18,453 nucleotides of DNA from Astrocystis sublimbata (GCA_022453515.1 JAJNNY010000169.1:1-18453); one strand, 5' to 3'; positions 1 through 9,889 are shown, counted from the first letter of the stretch. Notes: generated from the sequence alone by a model not told the origin. A program made the numbers and translations.

Positions 1-47
1 CGATAGAAGCCCCAGATCTGGACAGCGAGTATAGTTATACAGAGTAA
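1..47 (+). pseudogene. C-terminal tail of a second, convergent HNH-like gene copy (partial, runs off left edge)
   Basis: Reading plus-strand codons from position 3 gives IEAPDLDSEYSYTE followed by TAA at 45-47. This is identical to the last 14 residues of the minus-strand HNH-like gene ending at 264. It exists because this stretch lies in the left palindrome arm. Everything upstream is outside the window, so whether it is a full gene, a fragment or a fold-back artefact is unknown. Confidence 0.6.
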
Positions 48-310
48 TGAAGTATCAAGTCTTATTTTTGATTTTTGATTTTTTAACTATATATTGATAG
101 TTAAATTCTATTTAATAAAATCAATAAACACTTAATAAACACATAATAATACTATAGATAATTATTATGTGTTTATTAAGTGTTTATTGATTTTATTAAA
201 TAGAATTTAACTATCAATATATAGTTAAAAAATCAAAAATCAAAAATAAGACTTGATACTTCATTACTCTGTATAACTATACTCGCTGTCCAGATCTGGG
301 GCTTCTATCG
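1..310. repeat. Perfect long inverted repeat (palindrome), 150-bp arms with 10-bp loop
   Basis: Positions 1-150 are the exact reverse complement of 161-310, and the 10 bases at 151-160 form the loop. The inner part of each arm (about 50-150 and 161-260) is very AT-rich. The outer part contains the last 14 codons and stop of the HNH-like gene in both copies, so two copies of that gene converge here. The left arm is cut by the window edge and may continue. It is either a recent tail-to-tail inverted duplication or a fold-back assembly artefact at a contig end; the sequence alone cannot separate these. Confidence 0.95.
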
Positions 311-1657
311 TATCTATGTTTAATGCATTTGCTAACATGTCACTAAACACCTCGTCCTCCATCTTATCTGTTATAATGTCGGTCTCCTTACGCTTGCGCT
401 TTCCATTTCGCTTTCCCTTTCCCTTGCCCTCGTTCGCCCCTACAAAAGATGGATGCTCTAGCTGGAAACCCCTACAGGCGATAGTCGCAAACTTGCCGGC
501 GTCATCGATAGGAAGATGTCCTATCTTGATTGCAAGTTTGCGTAGCGTAGTCTCGCGAATCCATTTCCCAGGGGTAGGGAAAAAAGGGATATTAGCATAG
601 GTAAGGCGGTCTCTCCACCACCCATCAACTTCGAACCTTTGTCGTCGCAAAATGCCGATTAGAAACGCGAAGTAAAAATACCTCATTGATGGGCGGTGAT
701 TGTTTAAGAATTTGAGAGTTCGTCCGTGAAGCTCCTTCCCTCTGGGAGGAAAGCAGCCAGGCATAGGCTCCTTTTCGCGGTCGGCCTTATCCGAAACTAC
801 CACCTTAAGACCACTGCCGTCTGTAGTAGGTATAATGGCTATCCTCGCGTCATCGAGCATTCCTGTATACTGTTTACACAGAGGAATTCCATTGCTGACA
901 CTCCAGATATGTCCGTCCGAATTATTGCTAGGCCCAAACAGATGGACTGCTGCTGGCTCATCCACGTTGTAGCTAACGATGTGAACAACAGTAATCATCC
1001 ATGGGGGTAGATGTTGTCCGGTTATTGGACACCAGATCCATCTGTCTCGCCTGTCATTTATCGCGCCGTAGGCCTCGATGACGTCTTCCCGCTAGCATTC
1101 TTGCTTGCCAGGGTCGCGGAGGTTCTTGATCGTCACTGTGGCCCCCGAAGGATCCTGGATCCGTGAAATTGATTGGTCGATGGATGCCCAATCTTCGGCA
1201 TGGGCACGTTTGTTCCATATCTCCGCATCAATCTCCCTGGCTGCAAGCTCAAATCTCGACGTACGCATATGAGCCCTCTTCAAAAATAGAGCGCAAAGCT
1301 CTCGGCCTTGGCGCTTCATCTCGTCTTCAAACTGGCCGCGTGTCATCTCGAGCGAGCCATCTAGCCAACTCGTTCTATTCGACTGGTTAGCCATTATCGC
1401 TCGAGCAAGATTAATGGGATAACTCACCTAAGGTCCTGTATCGTCGCTTGTGCCGCCTTCAATGCGGAGTCCACCGCCTTTGTATTCTGATCGTGAACTT
1501 GAAGCTGATACTTCATGCGGGTCTCGTCGTAAATGTCCGCCGCCTTCATCTTCTGATCGTGAGCTTGAAGCCGAGACTTCATGCTGGTCTCGTCGTCAAT
1601 GTCGATAGGTCTGTGTGTACGGCTCCCAAGTGCTAGATGGTCCGTTTTGCTTTGCAT
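264..1657 (-). pseudogene. HNH_2-type nuclease-domain protein gene, two exons, interrupted by an in-frame TAG
   Basis: Exon 1 is 1657-1428, the intron is 1427-1375 (GTGAGT donor, GCTAAC branch site, AATAG acceptor) and exon 2 is 1374-264. The joined frame has 446 codons and is open except for TAG at 1094-1092 (codon 171). The same frame continues on both sides with family-like sequence. After the stop come the HNH_2 signatures: WCPITG, VVHIV, HLFG, SNGIPL and LDDARIAIIP. A conserved-looking C-terminal block follows (RPSMRYFYFAF, RRQRFEVDGWWRDR, RETTLRKLA), then a Lys/Arg-rich stretch (GKGKGKRNGKRKRK) and an acidic tail. The N-terminus holds a duplicated helical repeat. Proteins of this architecture form large expanded families in filamentous fungi, mostly annotated only as 'HNH nuclease domain'. 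The 3' end lies inside the palindrome. A spliced-out or read-through stop cannot be excluded, but no good intron covers it. The ATG at 1657 sits just below a TATATATAA stretch. Confidence 0.75.
1472..1603 (-). repeat. Tandem duplication of a 66-bp unit inside the HNH-like gene
   Basis: Positions 1472-1537 and 1538-1603 are two diverged copies of a 66-bp unit, so the reading frame is kept. They encode two consecutive 22-residue units of the form DETxMKxxLQxHDQxxKAxD in the N-terminal region, charged and probably helical or coiled. The copies differ at scattered positions, so the duplication is not brand new. Confidence 0.8.
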
Positions 1658-2843
1658 AAATTATATATAAATGCTTCTTAGGGGCTTTGAAGGTTGACGG
1701 CAGTGCAGTGGTGAGGGAGGAAACGACTGCTCCATGGCAGTGCTTCTGCCCACGCTTTTGTACCTGTGGCGGGCAGGCATTTTCATCTGGTGTACGTGGC
1801 CTACTTGATAAGGTTCAGTCGGCGAGCTCAAAACAGTCGTATTACGAGGCAATACGGGACTTAGTCACGCCGGTCGTAGTGGACAGCCGGCCATGTGAGG
1901 TAGTTTTGGTACCTACATAGAGGTAGTGTTTTATACTTTGGGCCAGCCGTATTTCGCGTCGTCTATTACTCATATGGTGAGAATAACAACTGTGTATACA
2001 TTACTGATTCTAATGTGTATATGTAACTATGTGCAAAGAAAGGGCAAGCGTCTCACGCCAAACGGACGTCTTGATAAGGATCAAACCATTATATAATTGC
2101 TGCTTAGGTAGTTTCTGATTAGGTGATGTGCAGTCTTGGTGTTTTCTAATGGTCGGTCTTTCTTGACCGTGGTTATATGTTCCCAGCACCATTACCTACC
2201 TCACTAGGTAACAATTGGTTGAGCTGAGCTTGAGCAAAAGCGGCTAGCGTACTTCAGTAAGCCCAGCTAGTCGCACTAAGGAGTCTGTACGCTCTAGCAT
2301 GCGGTACTCTAGTATCTAGTTCGCAGGTGCCCGTAGACCTACTTACCTGATTCGGTGAAATACCGGCGCTAAGCCTGACGCGCCCGCAGCTGACCCCGCG
2401 TCGAGACTCGATTATCGATAACGTGTCTTGAAGATGGATGACCCTGATCAGCACATGACGTATAATCTTCGAGGTCGCATTCGACTAACCTTATCTGTGT
2501 GTGCTTGGCGATAGTCATCCAAAACACACGACGGAAACGCTTTACTGACTTGATTGAACTCCATCCACGTACCTAGGTATCACCAGAGGCATGCTGCAGA
2601 GCAAATGCTGGAGGTAGAACTTAGAAGGCTCTTCTTCAAGGTTGTAGGTTCTAGGTTCTATTGCTTATTTTCCCCTTTGAAAGTCAGTATTGGCACTAAT
2701 CATCACCAAATAAGTAGCTGCCTTACTAACAACTTGACAGCAGCTGCCTACACCAATGTCGATCCCTCACACCTCGACACCCCGCGATCTACACCCTTTA
2801 TCGACCAGATGATCCCCACAGCTGCAGCCATACTTCCCACGAC
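1658..2843. other. Intergenic region between the HNH-like gene and atg6
   Basis: No convincing gene seen. Short open frames on both strands lack family motifs, plausible splice partners or good start contexts. The region should hold the divergent promoters of the HNH-like gene (minus) and atg6 (plus). It contains one copy of the recurrent palindrome TACCTAGGTA at 2570-2579. Confidence 0.5.
2570..2579. repeat. TACCTAGGTA palindrome, copy 1
   Basis: A perfect 10-bp palindrome, seen again at 4462-4471 and 11954-11963, with partial forms near 10671-10681 and 18077-18084. All lie between genes. Related CTAGGTA-rich motifs scatter through intergenic DNA of some filamentous ascomycetes; function unknown. 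Confidence 0.6.
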
Positions 2844-4417
2844 ATGTATTGCCAGAAGTGCCGATATCCACTGAAGCTGGACGGGTCGTTGTCAGATCTG
2901 AATCCTGCTGCCTACGATCTTTTAGTCGGTTAGCTCTGTCCCGTTGCAAGATGGTGTATTGCTTGCTTGCTGACGCGCAACCTCAAACTCTAGCCTCGTC
3001 AGCCCAACAGCCACCGAAACGTTTGCAATCCGCGCGCGCGTCTTATCCCCACGAACCCGAGCGACGAGCTCTATACGACAGAGTATTCAAAAGCACCGGT
3101 CCACCAACGTTCAAGAAGCAGGGCAGTGCCGTGCGCGGCGACGGCCATCCCCGCGACAGTTCCGCCATGTCCTTCGTGCTTCTGACCGAGTCGCAAGTCG
3201 CGCCACCGAGGTTGACACAACCCCACGAACAACCTGTCCCCAGTCAGCAGCGGCGATCATCCTTCACACCAAGCCAGCGCCCTGACAGTAGGGCCGCCCA
3301 ACCCCACGAGGCGGAGCGCATCAACAGACTATTCGAGATTTTATCTGCGCGGTCTGACATCGACCACCCGGTTTGCGTCGAGTGTGCCGAGATGCTGGTG
3401 GATGGGCTTCAGAAGAGGTTGGAATCCAGCGTGCGCGAACGAGACGCGTATGCTAGCTACTTGAAACAAGTCCAGGCCGATGTGCCTACTGAGGAGGAAG
3501 TTGCTGAAGCGGAAAGTCGGCTTGGCAAGGCCAGAAAGGAAGAAGACGAGAACATGAAGGAATTGACGGAACTGGAGGAAGAAAAGGCAGCTCTGGATGC
3601 AGAAATAATGGCCCTCGAGGAGGAATCCCAGAAGCTGGACGCCGAGGAGGAGCAATTCTGGCGGGACCGCAACGCCTTTGGCTCCAAGCTCACCGAGTTC
3701 CAGAACGAAAGAGACAGCATCAACTCCAAATTCGACCACGACTCCCAGCTCCTGACGAAACTCCAACGCGCAAACGTATACAACGATACCTTCTCCATCC
3801 ATCACGATGGCAACTTTGCCACCATCAACGGCCTCAGGTTAGGCCGGCTATCGTCCAAACCTGTGGATTGGCCCGAGATCAACGCCGCTTGGGGCCAAGC
3901 GCTCCTCCTAGTCACCACGGTAGCCGATAAGCTCGGATACAAATTCGACGGCTACGAACCCCAGCCGATGGGTTCGGCATCCAAGATAATACGTTACGAA
4001 CACATATCGCCTTCCTCGAGTCGGATAAACGCGAATAGGACAGGACCTCCCCCAGCGCCGAAGAAGAGCGTGCTCGATCTCTACTGCACAGGAGATCTTC
4101 CGCTACAGATGCTGTGGAACAGGAGCTTCGACAAGGGCATGGTGGCATTCTTGGAGCTGGTTAGGCAGCTGGGCGTCTTCGTGCACGAGCAGACCAAGGC
4201 GGACACGGGTACCCACGCGTACTCATCTACCCCACTGGTCTTGCCTTACAAGATCGAGGGCGATAAGATTGGGGACGATAGAATCGGCCATTTCAGTATA
4301 AGGCTGGGAATCACGAACGACGAGGGGTGGACAAAGGCGTGCAAGTTCGGGCTGACGTGTTGCAAGTTTCTCATTGCGCATGCGAGCAATGTAAGCTATT
4401 TAGCGAATGGGCGTTGA
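2844..4417 (+). CDS. atg6: Atg6/Vps30 (Beclin-1 homologue), autophagy and vacuolar sorting protein
   Basis: Exon 1 is 2844-2928, the intron is 2929-2993 (GTTAGC donor, CTGAC branch site, CTCTAG acceptor) and exon 2 is 2994-4417, giving 502 residues, normal for fungal Atg6. The start is fixed by the conserved N-terminus MYCQKCRYPLKLDGSL, which the longest uninterrupted frame lacks. A C3-x2-C6 pair and a second pair, HPVCVEC (C156/C159), are visible. The Atg6 N-terminal conserved block lies at about 135-168, a long Glu-rich coiled coil at about 165-285 and the C-terminal BARA domain from about 289 (FSIHHDGNFATINGLRLG, VDWPEINAAWGQ, CKFGLTCCKFL). By family knowledge, Atg6 is a subunit of the class III PI3-kinase (Vps34-Vps15) complexes acting at the phagophore and endosomes, binding membranes through BARA. 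The last codons follow an AAT|GTAAGC that could be a donor, so a small terminal exon is possible. Confidence 0.95.
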
Positions 4418-5555
4418 TGGCATGCCTGACTACGGGCGGGGTTTATGGCATGATTTAAATATACCTAGGTACCAAGATTGGGGTCCAGTGGCTTTTTTTA
4501 GACTATATGGGAGAGCGAATTAATGTCTCGATGTTCAAACATGGTCTTAGAGTTGGAGGGCATTGACACCCGATCGCGACATCACCTTTGGACGGTCTGA
4601 CTGAGGACCGTGAAAGATAGCTGTGTATTTCTGACCGAAATTGTTACTATGCCAGGAATGCTGTATCATTGACTGTGGGATTTCACCCCTTGGAGAGACA
4701 TTCTCGCTGTAACTCTGCTTATGTAATTCCACTTACAATAACACTTTACAGGCAGGCAGTCTTGGCGCTGAACTCGATGAGGGGAATCGTCGGTGCAACC
4801 AACTACTGTCCTGCTCTCACCGAATTCATGATTCGATTGCGATTTGTTCCACGCATGGGGCGGTGTTTTCCCAGCCCCCAACAGCTTGAGCATGACTCTG
4901 CGGTCGCTTGCTGACGTGGTGGGTGATCCCTACCGAACCTACCTCAGGGCGGGTGCGAACTCATGCATGTTTTCCGGATTGCAGCTATGCAAACGGTATC
5001 CAGCGAATGGCAAGGTTGCTCTTCGGTGAACGAAACTTGATATCCTCCATGCGACGGTTTGCCTTACAGCCCTGCTCGAACACAGCAAACAGATTATGTT
5101 CAAACAGGTACAGGAGCTACATTGTAGCCCGATAACACTGTTGGCAGCAACGGCCGTGCGACAAAAACCTGGGTCGGGTCTTGGTCGGCCTCCCACTTTT
5201 CCCCTTGTCCATTCGCTTCGGGAGCCCGTTTGCTGATTCTGATTCGGAAGCAGGCATGTAATGTAAGTATACGTGGGTTGTCTTAAGCTGTGGCACTGCA
5301 GATATCCGCCCCTCCCCATCATCAAACGGTTTTGGCAGCGAACACGCTTACGAGTAAGACTGGCGATATAATACAGCGATACATTGCCCCCCACACGCGC
5401 ACTCGTCCATCATGGCAATCGACTCATGATACTGCAAGCAGCACGCTTGATACTGGCGACCCCTGTCTCAAACCTTGTCCATTCCCTTGGCAGTGAAGTG
5501 AACATCACCTTACAATATCTTCTGGGACTGGCCCTCTCGGCACTCAGAAAAACCA
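4418..5555. other. Intergenic region between atg6 and the FtsJ-like gene
   Basis: No supported gene. Open frames here (for example minus 4939-5394) show no recognisable domain and have unlikely composition. The stretch contains the TACCTAGGTA palindrome at 4462-4471, just after atg6, and the presumed promoter of the methyltransferase gene. Confidence 0.5.
4462..4471. repeat. TACCTAGGTA palindrome, copy 2
   Basis: Identical to the copies at 2570 and 11954; lies 45 bp past the atg6 stop codon. Confidence 0.6.
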
Positions 5556-6798
5556 ATGGCCGAACTGTCAGCCCATCCACGCTTATCGCCGCAGGGCGAC
5601 GGCGAGGTGCAGGTCCGCAATGTGCCAGCTGTGGTCAGCGACTATGTGAAATCTACCGGGGATACGAACGGAGCAATCAAGGCCTACCTCATGGAGAGAA
5701 ACCTGAACTTCAGAACCTTGAGCGAATTGAGAGACAAGGTAACTCCAACAAGCCGCGAGAATCGTTCGTTGCCTGCGGTGTATTGCTTGCTCTGTCTGAC
5801 ACTGCAAACCACAGGGTTGGAAAAACCCGGCCGGTGATGAGTATTTCGCCAAGCAGCGCCACCGGGCGGACAACTCGGACGACGAGCAAGCTCTGCGCTT
5901 CTTCGACATGATGAAACGCGTCGGACAAACCGTCCACCGCGCAACCGGTGCCTTCAACATCCACGCACAACCGGGAGAACCGACGGCCATCCTCGATATG
6001 TGCATGGCGCCCGGAGGCTTCTTGGATGTTGCCTTGGCGTGCAATCCGGAAGCCCACGCCAAGGCCTTCAGTCTTCCTCCTGAGAAAGGCGGACACACGG
6101 TTCTGATCCCGCCACGCCCCAACATCGCCATCAACCTCGTCGACATCACCATGCTAGCGGCGGACATGGACGTCGAGACCATCCCCCCCGAGCACCCCGA
6201 CGCTTGCGAGTTTCTCGCGCGCCAATTCGCCCCCGAGGACGCTTTTGACATCGTCATCTGCGACGGCCAGGTTCTCCGCACGCACCATCGCGAGGCGTAC
6301 CGCGAGATCCGCGAGCCCGCGCGCTTGCTGTTCACACAGCTCGCCCTCGGTCTCGAGCACATGAAGCCCGGCGGCACCATGCTGGTGCTGCTGCACAAGA
6401 TCGAGTCGTGGCGGTGCGTGCTTCTTCTGCGCACGTTTTCCGCTTTCGCACATGTGAGATTGTTTAAGCAGAAAGGGCCCCATGCGAAGCGCTCGTCGTG
6501 CTACCTGATTGCCTCTAACGTCCAGCCGCGACATCGTGATGCGCAAGAGGCTGTGCGGGCGTGGAAGATGCTTTGGAAGGTTGCGACGTTTGGGACTGAG
6601 GAAGAGTATTGCGCCGCGGTCCAGAAGCTGGAGCCGGGCGTCGAGGACGTGCTGGGGGATTTTGGGGAGACGCTTTTGGGGTTGGGAAATAGGGTGTGGG
6701 AGACGCAGGCTGAGGCGCTGGGACGCGCGCCGTTTGTGAATGGCGAGAGGGCTTGGAGGCCTGGCCAGACTGGCAGTCCTAGAGTTGTTCGTAATTGA
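5556..6798 (+). CDS. FtsJ-like S-adenosylmethionine-dependent methyltransferase domain protein
   Basis: Exon 1 is 5556-5738, the intron is 5739-5814 (GTAACT donor, CTGAC branch site, CACAG acceptor, phase 0) and exon 2 is 5815-6798, giving 388 residues. The SAM-binding loop is ILDMCMAPGGF at residues 120-130. Strand 4 is DIVICDGQV (206-214, acidic D211) and the following strand carries K256 in MLVLLHKIES. These fit the FtsJ/RrmJ fold, whose members 2'-O-methylate RNA ribose with a K-D-K-E tetrad. The last expected Glu, just before the final strand, is replaced here in RSSCYLIAS, so RNA ribose methylation is not assured. The C-terminal extension (about 285-388) carries no motif I recognise. 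Similar stand-alone FtsJ-like proteins of unknown substrate are frequent in filamentous ascomycetes. The exons are GC-rich compared with the flanking DNA. The start is the first ATG giving an open exon joined in frame. Confidence 0.85.
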
Positions 6799-8380
6799 TG
6801 ATAATAAGATCATAGAGGCCACAGTATCTATCTACCTACTTAGTAATATAGAATCTACGATCAGACCAGTGAGAGCAGTGACCTACTAGCTAGATAGTTC
6901 TGGTGTATACAATTGTGCAACGCACACCTCGACGCCATTGCATTCGCCGAGATGTCATTGGCCGACAACCCGTTAAGTCCAGAACATCAAAAGTAATCAC
7001 GCCATGAGCTTACTCAACCAGCAACATACTAATTTATATTAACCTACCTAGCATTTCCCCTTCTCTGTCAAGTGTCAACAAATTTGTGTTGTCGCCCGCC
7101 ATTGCCATCAAAAAGTCAATTGGCGTTGTATCAACCCCTAAATATCTTGGGGAAGTGTTCATGTCTTGAGATGCTAAACGCTTACACACCCTAATGTGCT
7201 GAAAGTGGGAAAGGTAGGCAAATATATGGCTCGACGTGTATTAAAGTAACTGTATAGTATGATATTTCTCGAGACTAAGACAACGTAGGCAACATCGTCA
7301 CAAGAGACTTAGATATAACATTGAGAAAGGGGGGTTCCTAAGTTACCCCACCTTAGTGAGGGCCACTTACAAAGGTAAGCGCCTGCAGCAATTTATGAAA
7401 GACTTCCATGTCTCCTAAGCGCAGGTCATTCCCAAAATTTTGGGTAATATAACTCTGAAACTTCGGACTGAAGCTCTGTAAAGATCTATGAAAGTCCTGG
7501 ACTCTTGTTATTGATCTGGAGGTCATCGATGGTATTAGCTACCACTTGTGGCCTACCCTGCAAGGGGCTTGTTGTGAAAGAATTGACTATAATTACTTAG
7601 TCTATGCAAGGGCTAGGCAACCCCCAAGTCCTTGAAAGTTGAGAGAGAAGCCCAGGAATCCATATGATCTACACCCAACCCCTACCATGCTACTTCATAA
7701 TCTGAAGACGAGTCTACTGAACTAGATTACCATACTCTGATAGAAAATCAGTTGATATACCATGTTGTCTGGGCACCGGAAAACATCAGCCCAACTCCAA
7801 TACATAGCACCTTCGTCACCTTCTTGCAGTAATACTAACTTTCAAGTTGAATAGCACGTCTTAGGCTTGCCTCAGCGCTTTACTATTCGCTCTTTATCCC
7901 TGTGATTGACCCCTCTTAGACAACTATTTCTTTCAAGAGGGACTACAATGCAATATGTATTTCATCCTAGAAGACCCAGTACAATTGGCACAACAAAGCT
8001 TGGGACAAATGTCCTTGCATGAAGTTGCCACATTCTCTGATTACTAGATTGACAATTGTTATGAACATTGGAAGCATTGTAATGGAAACTTGGGGTCGGG
8101 TCCGAGCGAAACGAGGACATGACTTTGTGCTCTTTGTATTACGAGTTGTTTCTTTAGACAGGAAGGACTTGCCAGCTCTTTCCGGATCCGGATCTCAATG
8201 ACTAACAAAGATGCGTGCCATCAAACCCATTATGCTTCAGTTTTGATTATAATCTCGAGATGCGCCGTGGAGGTAGAGACTGGAACTGGAACACGCCCTC
8301 AGGTCCACGAGTCATACCAGTACTACACACACACAACAAGCAACAAGCGACACGCAACAAGCGACACGCAACACGCAATC
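6799..8380. other. Gene-free region upstream of the Ulp1-like gene
   Basis: About 1.6 kb, stop-rich in all frames and more AT-rich than the gene before it. I see no recognisable gene, tRNA or terminal repeats. A 14-bp perfect palindrome, CCCAAAATTTTGGG, lies at 7431-7444. Its texture is compatible with old decayed repeat DNA, but no transposon domain could be read. Confidence 0.45.
8333..8378 (+). repeat. Short CA-rich tandem repeat in the 5' leader
   Basis: Two exact copies of a 14-bp unit, CAACAAGCGACACG (8341-8354 and 8355-8368), flanked by partial copies, sit directly before the ATG at 8381. Purine/CA-rich, T-poor leaders are common just before fungal start codons and support 8381 as the start, rather than the in-frame ATG at 8198. 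Confidence 0.7.
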
Positions 8381-9889
8381 ATGACCAACAAAACCTCAAT
8401 GACCCGCACGAATGTGCTAGAAACCAACACTGGACCTATCGTAGTAGAAGAGAGATGGCCTCGCAAGGACAAGAACAGGGGACCGCCTGACCTGCCGGGA
8501 AACTTTCGGACTTCGAGGAGAGTTGAGCGATCCCTAAACGCACTACAAGTCCTGCAACTGGAGCGAACCCAGTATCTGTTGGGCGACACGTTGTCGGTGC
8601 CACTACAGTTCTTGCACGATTCTCTTCCTTACATGGTCCAGGAAGACGTAAACATCATCCAAGCAGTGACCGAGGATCTCTGGTGCCATTATATGGACAA
8701 AAAGGAGGTAGACACCATTCCCCCGATGGTTAGGGACTTTAGAGACGAGTATGCCAAGTCCTTGCCCGGAAAGAGATATCACTTTTGGCCCATTGATATT
8801 AGTACTCATGCAGAAGGCTTCAAAATCCCTCGATGGGCACTGATCGTTCTGCATCTTACAAACCGTCCAGGACCGAACGATGATGTCGGAGGGGTTGACG
8901 ATCCACTCCAAGGCCCTTATAACTTCCTCGATTCTTACACAGTTCTCTTCGCGGGTCACGGCAGACATAATCGCGAGGACGAGGACGATATTGCCAGCAT
9001 GCTGCTCGCTCTGCTGCCGCATATGGGCATTACAGTCGATCACGAATCTCACCGAGAACATGTTTGGATCCCTCCAAGGTAAGCAATCGAAATCCTGCCC
9101 TCCTCTTAACTTACGAAACATGACTAACGGTATTTTAGTACGTACATTTTCTCCCCAAAAGCCCGGCTATCAAGGCTCTGAATGTTCAAAGTTTCGTCGT
9201 TGTCATGACTGGAACTGACATTACCCCCTTTTCGTTAACACTGGCTGACTTGAACTAGGTGATTCCCCGCAACGTCACCCCCACAGTGCCAAAGGGCTCG
9301 AGACATGGAGCTCCGGGCTACGTGTGTTTGAGATGGTCAGAATCTTTCTAGAACGCCTCACGGAGTCATACTGCATGAACCCCCATTGTCATGACCCGCC
9401 CCGATTCTGGGCTGCGCATTGCGGCTGGTTCAACGCGGATGCCGTGCGCTCAAACATGATAGGCAGTAAGTACACTACATCCATTCCCATTATCGTCGTT
9501 CATCATCGAGCACTTCTCTTTTGTATTGTTTGATGTACCTATTAAGCCGTAATTCCGGGATTTTGGTCTGACTTTCACGTGTTTTAGTGGCGGCAACTAT
9601 GACCAACAGAGCTATGGACAATACGACACGAATTGCCATTGAGCCAATTTTGGACGATGCGATGAAGGTTAGACGAAGCGGTCGACCCATTAAGTCTGAA
9701 CGAATGGAGCCAAACCGTAGGCGGACGGGTGCATTCCAGCCACAGGTTACACGGACTCATCCCACATATATTGAGGATTATCCTGATGGAGTAGAGGACG
9801 AGGATGACGAATCTGACAATGACGAGCTGGAAATAGAGGCGGAATATGAGGCACGACGGGCGGCAAGGCGGGCGGCACGAAAACAATGA
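8381..9889 (+). CDS. Ulp1-like cysteine-protease-fold protein, probably catalytically inactive
   Basis: Exons are 8381-9078, 9260-9465 and 9588-9889, giving 401 residues. The first intron is best read as nested (separate entry). The second is 9466-9587 (GTAAGT donor, CTGAC branch site, TTTTAG acceptor). In exon 1, FWPIDIST, IPRWALIVLHL and YNFLDSY follow the Ulp1/SENP order of strand, catalytic His-Trp and catalytic Asp-Ser (D184). In exon 2, TWSSGLRVFEMVRIFLERL resembles the segment around the catalytic Cys-Gly. By that alignment the His is Arg151 and the Cys is Ser251. The C-terminus has a basic stretch (RRSGRPIKSERMEPNRRR), an acidic run (VEDEDDESDNDELEIE) and an Arg/Ala-rich end. Ulp1 proteases process SUMO, and Ulp1-like proteins of unknown role are multiplied in fungal genomes, some within transposons. 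The family call is by motif reading only; the product may be non-enzymatic or the gene decaying. Confidence 0.55.
9079..9259 (+). other. Candidate stwintron (intron nested in the 3' splice site of another intron)
   Basis: The outer intron would be 9079-9137 plus 9259 (GTAAGC donor, GACTAAC branch site). Its acceptor AG is split by an inner intron at 9138-9258 (GTACGT donor, GCTGAC branch site, ACTAG acceptor). Removing the inner intron first joins TTTTA to G9259 and makes a TTTTAG acceptor. Exon 1 (phase 2) then joins T9260 exactly in the frame that stays open to the next donor. Ordinary splicing to 9138 or to 9258 gives an early stop in each case. The only other in-frame choice I find is a single 208-bp intron to the CAG at 9284-9286. 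Confidence 0.5.

Noticed and set aside
624..642. TTCGAACC string, resembling a tRNA B box on the minus strand
   Set aside because: Lies inside the HNH-like coding frame, with no A box or cloverleaf around it.
3341..3805. Minus-strand open frames over the atg6 coiled coil
   Set aside because: They are the complement of Glu/Lys-rich codons, giving Leu/Phe/Ser-rich low-complexity peptides.
4939..5394. Minus-strand 151-codon frame before the FtsJ-like gene
   Set aside because: No motif, scattered Cys, unlikely composition and no splice partner.
5583..6434. Long minus-strand open frame (283 codons) antisense to the FtsJ-like gene
   Set aside because: It mirrors the GC-rich codons of the sense gene, is Arg/Ser-rich and shows no domain.
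8198..8380. In-frame upstream ATG at 8198 as start of the Ulp1-like gene
   Set aside because: It would translate the CA-rich tandem repeat into a His/Thr-rich leader; the ATG at 8381 has a better context and family-like start.
9139..9258. Reading 9139-9258 as an extra exon of the Ulp1-like gene
   Set aside because: One frame is open for 39 codons, but it cannot be joined to exon 1 (phase 2) without a stop; nested-intron splicing explains the signals better.
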